Shown here piece after piece: positions 1 through 5,838 of a DNA stretch of 13,022 bases (within the stretch, counting starts at the first letter, position 1; each line of letters begins with the position of its first letter). The DNA comes from an uncultured Rubellimicrobium sp. (GTDB lineage: Bacteria; Pseudomonadota; Alphaproteobacteria; Rhodobacterales; Rhodobacteraceae): contig CADCUU010000314.1 of assembly GCA_902805995.1 (NCBI GenBank), forward strand, positions 1 through 13,022, in the 5' to 3' direction. Made by a program: the position numbers and the translations under genes. The notes beneath the pieces were generated by a model, which saw only the letters and a program-made list of their open reading frames with translations, ran no database searches and was not told where the DNA came from.

Positions 1-682
1 TCCTCCGCAGTTCCAGTTCCCAGGATTTGGCAGGGTCGAAGAAGACCACGGCCTCCACGCCCATGAGGCCGTTCTTGGTGCCGCCAAAGCTCACTGCGTC
101 CACGCCCGCGCGCCATGTCATGTCGGCGGGGGAGCAGCCGAGATGGGCCACGGCATTGGCGAAACGTGCGCCGTCGAGGTGGACGGGGGAGCCGAAGTCG
201 CGCGCCACGTAGGTGAGCGCCCGAATTTCCTCCAGCGAGTAGACGGTGCCCTTTTCGGTCACGGTGGTGAGGGAGACGGGGCCGCGCTGCGGGCCGTGGA
301 CGCTGCCGAGCGATGCCATAGCCTTTCGCAGCGTCTCAGGCTCCATCTTCGCCTGAGGCGCGGGGAGTGCCATGAGCTTGGCGCCGCCCGAGAAGAACTC
401 GGGCGCGTTGCACTCGTCCTCGTGGATATGGGCCATCTCGGTGCAGAAGATGGCATCCCAGGGCTTGGCCAGCGCGGCGAGGGCGAGAGAGTTGGCGGCG
501 GTTCCCGTCGCGACGAGGTGGACGGACGCCTCGGGTGCCTCGAACAGGTCGCGGATGCGGGCCACGGCACCTTCCGTCCAGCGGTCGGCGCCGTAGGCCA
601 TGGCGTGGCCCTCATTCGCGTCGATGATGGCGCTGATCACGCGCGGGTGGACGGGGCCCGCATTGTCCGAGGCAAAGTTCAC
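1..682 (-). CDS. ltaE: Low-specificity L-threonine aldolase, 3' part outside window
   Basis: PLP-dependent fold-type I enzyme that cleaves L-threonine or allo-threonine to glycine and acetaldehyde in the cytoplasm. The visible 227 residues begin MNFASDNAGPVHP, the usual N-terminus of the family. They contain HLDGARFANA (PLP-ring Asp and phosphate-binding region) and SFGGTKNG, whose lysine (about residue 203) would form the Schiff base. Family members are about 340-350 residues, so roughly the last third lies left of position 1. The start is a GTG at 682-680. It overlaps the stop of the upstream ycgN-like gene as GTGA, which implies translational coupling, and no ATG fits the N-terminus better. 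It is the last visible gene of the ribF-ycgN-ltaE run. The family is clear. Which aldol substrate it prefers cannot be told from sequence. Confidence 0.93.
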   Translation of the reverse strand, partial: MNFASDNAGPVHPRVISAIIDANEGHAMAYGADRWTEGAVARIRDLFEAPEASVHLVATGTAANSLALAALAKPWDAIFCTEMAHIHEDECNAPEFFSGGAKLMALPAPQAKMEPETLRKAMASLGSVHGPQRGPVSLTTVTEKGTVYSLEEIRALTYVARDFGSPVHLDGARFANAVAHLGCSPADMTWRAGVDAVSFGGTKNGLMGVEAVVFFDPAKSWELELRR

Positions 683-1134
683 GTGCCGGGCTCCTCGATG
701 ATATGATCCTCCCACTCGTCGTCGCCGATCTCGGCCTCGGATACGGTGAGGCCCTGGACCGAGACGCCGGCCCGGTGGACGGAGTCCGGGTCGCCGGTGC
801 GGAGGGGGTGCCAGTCGGGCAGGGGCTGGTTCTGGTGGCGCAGCCGGTAGGCGCAGGTCTGCGGCAGCCAGTAGAGGTTCTTGCGGATCGTCTTGGGCGT
901 CAGGACGATGCATTCGGGCACATAGTCGTGCCGGGTCGGGTATTTGCTGCACTGGCATGTAGTACCGTCCAGCAGGCGACAGGCGACGCTGGTCAGCTCG
1001 ACTTCGCCCGTATCCTCGTCCTCGAGCTTGTTGAGGCAGCATTTTCCGCAGCCATCGCAGAGCGCCTCCCATTCGGGGCGGGTCAGCTCCTTCAGCGGAA
1101 GGTCCCAGAACTTCGGGCGGAACTCGTCAGGCAT
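679..1134 (-). CDS. YcgN/YkgJ-family cysteine cluster protein (UPF0260)
   Basis: A 151-residue protein that matches the E. coli YcgN pattern along its whole length. It has CDGCGKCC at residues 26-33, then C52, C60 and C62 (TCQC), C75 and C94 in WLPQTCAYRL, followed by LPDWHPL. The cysteines are typical of the family annotated as a putative zinc- or iron-chelating domain, but no biochemical role is established. It is predicted to be cytoplasmic, with no signal peptide. Its ATG sits inside the end of ribF (8-bp overlap, ATGCCTGA) and its TGA overlaps the GTG of the threonine aldolase gene (4 bp), so the three are almost certainly co-transcribed and translationally coupled. The context (a flavin enzyme and a PLP enzyme) does not by itself assign a function. 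Confidence 0.92.
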   Translation of the reverse strand: MPDEFRPKFWDLPLKELTRPEWEALCDGCGKCCLNKLEDEDTGEVELTSVACRLLDGTTCQCSKYPTRHDYVPECIVLTPKTIRKNLYWLPQTCAYRLRHQNQPLPDWHPLRTGDPDSVHRAGVSVQGLTVSEAEIGDDEWEDHIIEEPGT

Positions 1135-2053
1135 GGGCCAGGATCTCCCTCGCGCGGGCGCAGTCGGCGTCCATCTGCTCGATTAGCGCGGGCAGGCCGT
1201 CAAAGACCAACTCGGGCCGCAGGAACTCCACCAGCGCGACGGACAGGGTGGAGCCGTAAAGGTCGCCCGCGAAGTCGAAGAGGAAGGTCTCGCAGTTGGG
1301 GACGTTCTCCCCGAACATGGGGCGGATGCCGAGGGAGGCCGCGCCGTGGTAGCGGCCCGTATGGCGGCCGTCGAGCACGTCGGCCTGCACGGCATAAACC
1401 CCGAAGCGCGGCGGGTGCAGGCCCGCGATGGACTGGTTCGCGGTGGGGTAGCCCAGAGTGCGCCCACGCTTCTCTCCGTGAAGGACCGGCCCCTCGATCC
1501 GGTGCCGGTGGCCGAGCATGCGGGCGGCGTCACGAGGCCGCCCTTCGGTCAGGGCCTGGCGGATCGCGGTGGAGGACACCTCCCCCTCGGGCCCCGTGAC
1601 CATGGGGGCAACGGTGACCTCGATCCCCGCCTCCCTCCCCAGGGTGACGAGCGTTTCAGCGGTCCCGGCGCGGTCCTTGCCAAAGCGGAAGTCGGCGCCC
1701 ACGACGGCGTGGGACAGGCCCAGGTCGCGGGCCAGGACTCGGCCGACGAACTCCTCGGGTGTCAGGGCCACCAGTGCGGCGTCAAAGGGCAGCTCGAACA
1801 GCGTATCCACGCCCAGCATCTGGAGCCGGTGCGCCTTGGCCCCCGCATTCATCAGACGGAAGGGCGGCGCGTCGGGGACGAACCATTCGCGGGGATGCGG
1901 CTCGAAGGTGAGGACGCCCAGGGCCATGCCCGGCCGCCGGGCAAGGCCGATCACCGCCTGATGGCCCCGATGCACGCCATCGAAGTTGCCGATGGCGGCG
2001 GAGGCGCCCCGGGCCTCGCTCGGGATGGCGGAGGGATCGCGAAGGATGCGCAT
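1127..2053 (-). CDS. ribF: Bifunctional riboflavin kinase / FMN adenylyltransferase
   Basis: Makes FMN from riboflavin and ATP, then FAD from FMN and ATP, in the cytoplasm. The 308 residues carry both domains. The N-terminal nucleotidyltransferase has GNFDGVHRGH at 22-31, TFEPHP at 49-54 and SSTAIR at 160-165. The C-terminal riboflavin kinase has GRTLGYPTAN at 197-206 (substrate and Mg-ATP binding PTAN) and ETFLFDFAGDLYG at 255-267. The length is normal for the family. An upstream ATG at 2089 in the same frame would add 12 residues (MRLPGPGSNEPA) with no family resemblance, so I chose the ATG at 2053, giving MRILRD. The stop overlaps the start of the ycgN-like gene. A 162-bp gap separates it from the HAD gene, so it may head its own transcription unit. 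I saw no clear promoter in that gap. Confidence 0.95.
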   Translation of the reverse strand: MRILRDPSAIPSEARGASAAIGNFDGVHRGHQAVIGLARRPGMALGVLTFEPHPREWFVPDAPPFRLMNAGAKAHRLQMLGVDTLFELPFDAALVALTPEEFVGRVLARDLGLSHAVVGADFRFGKDRAGTAETLVTLGREAGIEVTVAPMVTGPEGEVSSTAIRQALTEGRPRDAARMLGHRHRIEGPVLHGEKRGRTLGYPTANQSIAGLHPPRFGVYAVQADVLDGRHTGRYHGAASLGIRPMFGENVPNCETFLFDFAGDLYGSTLSVALVEFLRPELVFDGLPALIEQMDADCARAREILAHA

Positions 2054-2215
2054 GGCCGGCTCGTTAGACCCCGGGCCCGGAAGGCGCAACCCACGCCCTC
2101 GTGCCCTCGGTTGTCGTGGCGACGTTTCCTCGGGCGCTTGCTCCGGCAGCGAGTCATCGTGCCGTAAGGAGGACCGCGAGGGGCGGGTGGGGATGGCATG
2201 CCGCCCTCCCCGGGA

Positions 2216-3094
2216 TCAGCGCAGGAAGCCGATCGCGTATTGTGGCGTCATGCCCTGTTCCTGGGTGAAGGCGTCGAGCAGCGCGGTATCGGGTTGGCCG
2301 CCGGGCGCGGTTCCCGTCTCCCGTGCCGCAAGGCCCCCCGTGACGGCAAGGCAGTCGAGCCCTTCGCCCAGCGCGCCCTGGATGTCCGTGCCCCAGCCGT
2401 CGCCGATGCAGATGATCCGGTCGTCCGGCGGCAGGTTACCCAGCGCGGCGAGCCTGCGGCGCGCGAGGTCGTAGATCGGGGGATGCGGCTTGCCGAAGTA
2501 GAGCGAGGTGCCCCCCATTTCCTCGTAGAGCTTGGCCACGGCGCCCGCGCACCATTCCCGGCTCTCGCCCCGGTCCACGATGATGTCGGGGTTGGCGCAG
2601 AGGAGCTTGAGGCCCCGCTGCTTGGCGAGGAGAAGCTCGGGCCGGTTCAACTCGGGGTCGGCCATGGGGTCGAAGGGGCCGCAGCACACGATCCCCTCGG
2701 CATCGCCCAAGGGAACCTCCTCGATGGGGAGGGGGGATTCGACAATGCGCGGCGGCTCCAGAAAGACGCGATCGCGCGGCTCTCCCATGAACCAGATGCG
2801 TGACCCCACCGCGCCCTGGAAAAGTGCCACGCGCGCGGCGTCGCCCGAGGTGGCGATGGCGTCCCAGGCGTCGGTCGGGATGCCCAGCCCTTCGATCTGG
2901 GCCGCGACGGAGGCGCGGGGGCGGGGGGCGTTGGTCACGAAGACCACGCGCCCGCCATTCGCGCGAAACGCCTGCATGGCCGCGACCGCCTCGGGAAAGG
3001 CGGTCAGGCCGTTGTGCATGCAGCCCCAGAGGTCGACGAAGGCCGCCTCGTAATGGTCCGAGATCTCGGAGAACGCAGAGACGACCTGGGTCAC
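2216..3094 (-). CDS. HAD class IIA hydrolase, NagD-like (TIGR01459 type)
   Basis: A 292-residue member of the HAD superfamily, capped type IIA, related to NagD and phosphoglycolate/4-nitrophenyl phosphatases. Visible motifs: motif I FVDLWGCMHNG with nucleophile D21; motif II VTNAPR with T54; motif III lysine K202 in YFGKPHPPIYD; motif IV GDGWGTD at 231-237 with metal ligands D232 and D237. The usual second Asp of DxD is a tryptophan (W23), which I recall as characteristic of this subfamily; substrate and activity are unknown. The start lies 2 bp after the ppaC stop, so it is the second gene of a ppaC operon. This may link it to phosphate metabolism. Downstream, around 2186-2211, there is a GC-rich imperfect hairpin without a T-run, so a terminator there is uncertain. 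Confidence 0.9.
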   Translation of the reverse strand: MTQVVSAFSEISDHYEAAFVDLWGCMHNGLTAFPEAVAAMQAFRANGGRVVFVTNAPRPRASVAAQIEGLGIPTDAWDAIATSGDAARVALFQGAVGSRIWFMGEPRDRVFLEPPRIVESPLPIEEVPLGDAEGIVCCGPFDPMADPELNRPELLLAKQRGLKLLCANPDIIVDRGESREWCAGAVAKLYEEMGGTSLYFGKPHPPIYDLARRRLAALGNLPPDDRIICIGDGWGTDIQGALGEGLDCLAVTGGLAARETGTAPGGQPDTALLDAFTQEQGMTPQYAIGFLR

Positions 3095-3096
3095 TC

Positions 3097-4020
3097 TCAG
3101 GCGACCTTGAGCGAGGGGATGATCTGCTTCTTGCGCGACATGATGCCCGGCAGGATCACCGTGTCGCCGGTCACGGTCGCGCCGAAGGATTTCTCGGCGA
3201 CGTTCTTGGTGAGCTGGTCCGGGACGAGGAGATGCGCCTCCTCATTGAGGATGTCGATCACGAAGAGCAGGACCTGCTGGGCGCCGTCCTCGGCCGCGAC
3301 TTTCGGCATGGCGGCCATGAGGGCCTCCTTGCGCTTCAGGATCGCCTGAGGGGAGACGGTCTCGAGCACCGAGATCCGGAAATCGACGTTGTCGACCGTA
3401 TACTCCTTCGAGTCGAGCCGCAGCAACTCCGCCTCGCTCAGGTGGGACACGTCAGACTTCGCTTCGAACATCTCCGCCGCGTAGGAGGGGATGTCGATGC
3501 CGAGGTCCTGGGCCAGATGCTCGGCGATCTGCCGGTCGATCCGGGTCGTAGTGGGCGAACGGAACTCCAGCGTGTCCGACAGGATCGCCGACAGGGCGAG
3601 GCCCTTGATCTGGTCGGGCGCGTGGCCACCATGACCGCCCATGAGCTGCCACATCAGCGTGGCGGTGCAGGCGACGGGACGGATGGTAATCTCGATGGGG
3701 AGCTTCGTTTCGATCCCGCCCACCAGCTTGTGGTGGTCGATGATGGATAGGATGTTCGCCTTGTTGATCGAGGGGGGCAGCTCGGCCGGGTTGTTGGTGT
3801 CCACGATCACCACGTCCTGGCCTTCCTCCACGTCCTCGATGATCTGCGGCAGGTCCACGCCCCAGCGCTTGAGCACGAACTGCGCCTCGGTGTTCGGCGT
3901 CCCCAGAAGCCGCGCCTCGGCCGCGCCGGGCTCGTGATGCGCGAGGAACCAGGCCCAGATGAGGGGCGAGCAGGTCGAGTCGGTGTCGGGCGACTTGTGG
4001 CCGAAGACGAGGGTGGTCAT
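3097..4020 (-). CDS. ppaC: Manganese-dependent inorganic pyrophosphatase (family II, DHH)
   Basis: Hydrolyses pyrophosphate to two phosphates, pulling biosynthetic reactions forward. The 307-residue length is typical of family II enzymes, which are unrelated to the common Ppa. The metal-site motifs are all present: GHKSPDTDS with H8, D12 and D14; VDTNN with D74; DHHK at 95-98; and SDT with D149. The C-terminal phosphate-binding signature SRKKQ is at 295-299. There is no CBS or DRTGG regulatory insert, so it is the short, unregulated form. The ATG at 4020 gives the conserved MTTLVFGHKSPD N-terminus. The next gene, the HAD hydrolase, starts 2 bp after its stop. It lies 55 bp downstream of the gumN-like gene with no obvious terminator between them, so read-through is possible. 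Confidence 0.95.
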   Translation of the reverse strand: MTTLVFGHKSPDTDSTCSPLIWAWFLAHHEPGAAEARLLGTPNTEAQFVLKRWGVDLPQIIEDVEEGQDVVIVDTNNPAELPPSINKANILSIIDHHKLVGGIETKLPIEITIRPVACTATLMWQLMGGHGGHAPDQIKGLALSAILSDTLEFRSPTTTRIDRQIAEHLAQDLGIDIPSYAAEMFEAKSDVSHLSEAELLRLDSKEYTVDNVDFRISVLETVSPQAILKRKEALMAAMPKVAAEDGAQQVLLFVIDILNEEAHLLVPDQLTKNVAEKSFGATVTGDTVILPGIMSRKKQIIPSLKVA

Positions 4021-4075
4021 GGAGCGGATCCCGTTCAGAGTGTCGCGCGCCTTCTAGCGGCGGCCAGGGACCTTG

Positions 4076-5107
4076 TCACGGCGCATCCCAGACCGCCGCG
4101 CAGCAGTTGTCCGCGTCGAGCCTCGCTATGGTCCAGCCCCGCTCCGCCAGAAGGCTGAGGAGCCCGACTTTCCCCGGCAGGTGGGCCGCGCCGGCGGCGA
4201 GCAGGATGCGAGGGTTCGCCTCCGCCGCCTCCTCGATCACCGGGATCCAGGCGCGATTGCGGCCCTCTAGGATCTCCTCCTCCATCATCTCGAAATCGGT
4301 CACGCCCTGGAGCGCCGCCGCCTCGGGGAGGAACTCCGTCGAGATGCGGCTCAACTCCCAGAACTCGGCGATCTCGCCATCGAAATAGGCCTCAACAGTG
4401 GCGACGATCCCTTCCTCGGCCAGCTCGGGCTGGTCGAACGCAGTGCGGAGCGCCTCGACCATCTCCCTCTGGTCCTCGTTCTCGAAGAGCCGGAAGACCG
4501 TGTCCCAGGGCTCAAGCGCGGCCATGGGGGTGCCCAGCACCTCAGCCTCGTCGGTTACGAGCATGTCGAGTCCTTCGCGACCGGCGGTCAGGTCCTCCAT
4601 CGCGCAGGGGGGAAGCGACAGGCTGACGAGCAGGAACCAGGGCTGAAAGCGCGCCGCCATGAAGGGCGGCATCCCGCGTTCGGTCAGCGCCTGGGACACC
4701 TTGGCCCAATCCTGCGGCCCCAGCAGTTCCGGCAACGTAGGCCCTTCCGTGACAAAGACCCGCGACGGCTCGGTGACGAAGGCCTCGGACATCGCAAGCC
4801 GCTCGACCGGCGTCGCCTCCAGCAGCACAAGGTCGGCCCCCTCGATCGCGGGTCGGAGGAGGTCGAGCGTCGCGAGGTGCCGGTCGTCCCAAAGATGCAT
4901 CGTGCCGGCAAGGAGGACGCGCGCCTCGCCCTTGGTCGCGGACCACAGGATCCCCTCGCCGTAGGGCGTGGCCTCCGCCGCGGCCTGAAGCCGGGCAAGC
5001 TGGTCGGGGGACAGGCGGTCGATCAGGCTCGGCCCGTCGCAGCCAGCGGAGGCGGCACCCCCGATCAGGCCGAAAGTCGCGGCGGTGCGGAGGATCGATG
5101 CGAGCAT
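4076..5107 (-). CDS. TraB/GumN-family protein with signal peptide
   Basis: A 343-residue protein of the TraB/GumN family (Tiki-like fold; some relatives are metalloproteases, but the bacterial function is unproven). The N-terminus is a signal peptide: a short Arg-containing start, a hydrophobic stretch, then GGAASA/GC, with cleavage likely after residue 21, so it should be periplasmic. The mature part begins with the family's Cys and an LSPDQLARLQ segment. It then has GTMH at 68-71, VLLEATP with E97, and GAAHLPG at 306-312 with H309, the motif pattern of the fold. A TTG at 5113 is possible, but the ATG at 5107 has an AGG six bases upstream and gives a cleaner signal peptide. A strong hairpin (5121-5149) sits just before its ribosome binding site. 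ppaC follows 55 bp downstream. Confidence 0.88.
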   Translation of the reverse strand: MLASILRTAATFGLIGGAASAGCDGPSLIDRLSPDQLARLQAAAEATPYGEGILWSATKGEARVLLAGTMHLWDDRHLATLDLLRPAIEGADLVLLEATPVERLAMSEAFVTEPSRVFVTEGPTLPELLGPQDWAKVSQALTERGMPPFMAARFQPWFLLVSLSLPPCAMEDLTAGREGLDMLVTDEAEVLGTPMAALEPWDTVFRLFENEDQREMVEALRTAFDQPELAEEGIVATVEAYFDGEIAEFWELSRISTEFLPEAAALQGVTDFEMMEEEILEGRNRAWIPVIEEAAEANPRILLAAGAAHLPGKVGLLSLLAERGWTIARLDADNCCAAVWDAP

Positions 5108-5120
5108 GGGCAACCTGCGG

Positions 5121-5149
5121 AAAGGGGGCTGGGCCGAAGCCTAGCCCCC
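5121..5149 (-). terminator. GC-rich UUCG hairpin between small ORF and gumN-like gene
   Basis: Read on the minus strand, GGGGGCTAGGC and GCCCAGCCCCC pair around a TTCG loop (one A-C mismatch in 11 pairs), then CTTTCC. It looks like the two other UUCG terminators in this window but with only three T's. It lies 25 bp after the stop of the 80-residue ORF and about 13 bp before the gumN-like start, so it may be a weak terminator, an attenuator or a 5' UTR structure. Confidence 0.55.
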
Positions 5150-5174
5150 CCCTTGCATCCCCCGCAACCCACCG

Positions 5175-5417
5175 TCAGCGGGCTGTCGAGGGCTCGGCCA
5201 AGCGTTGGCCCCATGCGATCAGCGCGCGGCCCAGCGCCAGACGCAGCCGCGAAGGCTTGGCCAGCGACGGTGCGTCGGCCGTGGCTGGCGGCAGGACCGC
5301 GAAGCCCGGAGGTTCGAAGCGCAAACGCTCCGGCGCGGAGCGGCGCAGGGTGCGGCGTTCCTCTAGGGGAAGGGAAGGGCCGATGCGGTGATCGACCGTC
5401 GTGAACGGCAAGAGCAT
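5175..5417 (-). CDS. Small hypothetical protein (80 aa)
   Basis: I do not recognise this protein. It is an 80-residue ORF starting MLLPFTTVDHRIGPS, with codons ending mostly in G or C as in the neighbouring genes. Its C-terminal half is rich in Arg, Leu and Ala and could form an amphipathic helix (RLRLALGRALIAWGQRLAE). There is no signal peptide, no cysteine and no known motif. The ATG at 5417 has an ACAGG about 9 bases upstream; a TTG at 5456 would add 13 residues. A hairpin resembling an intrinsic terminator lies 25 bp past its stop, which supports a real transcription unit. It reads in the same direction as the gumN-like gene, 67 bp downstream. The longer antisense and plus-strand frames here look like shadows. 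Real but uncharacterised, or spurious, are both possible. Confidence 0.5.
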   Translation of the reverse strand: MLLPFTTVDHRIGPSLPLEERRTLRRSAPERLRFEPPGFAVLPPATADAPSLAKPSRLRLALGRALIAWGQRLAEPSTAR

Positions 5418-5613
5418 GATGACGGACCTGTCGGAAACAGTGTCCCTGCCCAGCAAGGGGATTTGATGGCTCGGGCGGGGATCGGACGAAACGGGCCACG
5501 GGGAGCGCGGCCGGGGGCTGCTGCGGGCGCCTCAGAGGGCGGCGGAAAAAATCTCCATTGGCATGTGCAGCCTCCATCGTCAGTGGCGGGTCCGTCGCCA
5601 CCACAAGGGACCA

Positions 5614-5642
5614 GCTAGCACGGGCACGCCGCTCGCGCTAGC
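5614..5642. repeat. Imperfect inverted repeat with two GCTAGC cores
   Basis: The arms GCTAGCACG and CGCGCTAGC (8 of 9 complementary) flank 11 bases. Each arm contains the palindrome GCTAGC. CTAG is rare in the coding parts of this window, so two copies 23 bp apart in a dyad are notable. It could be a regulator operator or a hairpin. No known regulator site was recognised. Confidence 0.4.
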
Positions 5643-5735
5643 GTGAAGATTCGTGAACGGCGGTTTTCTGCGCGGACCTTGTGGATGTGGGGCTGGCGCA
5701 ACTCCGCCCAAGGCTGCGGACCCCCCACCCAATCG

Positions 5736-5760
5736 GGAACGAGCCGCCGGGGAGAGGGTT
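5736..5760 (+). promoter_or_regulatory. EcfG-type general stress promoter candidate
   Basis: GGAAC at 5736-5740, 16 bases, then GGTT at 5757-5760. The alphaproteobacterial EcfG consensus is GGAAC-N16/17-CGTT, so one base differs. It points toward the low-complexity BON gene and ends 78 bp before its ATG, leaving a leader of about 70 nt. No EcfG gene is visible in the window, and a single short match can occur by chance. Confidence 0.4.
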
Positions 5761-5838
5761 ACGCCTTCAGTACGCCCCTGGCCATCCGGGAGGATCGGCG
5801 GCCTTGGGCGTTCGTGGCAATCACGTCAGGAGGACAAG

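Larger units (their letters stand above)
5418..5838. other. Intergenic region between divergent genes
   Basis: About 420 bp without a convincing gene, upstream of both the minus-strand small ORF and the plus-strand low-complexity BON gene. It holds an imperfect dyad (5614-5642), an EcfG-like promoter (5736-5760) and the strong AGGAGG ribosome binding site (5829-5834) of the BON gene. The plus frame stays open upstream of 5839, but that stretch (Pro/Arg-rich, no family resemblance) has no ribosome binding site and ends at the obvious AGGAGG-ATG. Confidence 0.6.

Noticed and set aside
1951..2199. Arg-rich 82-codon minus-strand frame overlapping the ribF start
   Set aside because: It runs out of frame into ribF, lacks family features and ends inside ribF; it is probably a GC-rich artefact.
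2198..2803. 201-codon plus-strand open frame
   Set aside because: It is antisense to the HAD gene, which has all its motifs; the product is compositionally a shadow.
5653..5838. 62-residue N-terminal extension of the BON protein
   Set aside because: It has no ribosome binding site or family resemblance, whereas AGGAGG directly precedes the ATG at 5839.
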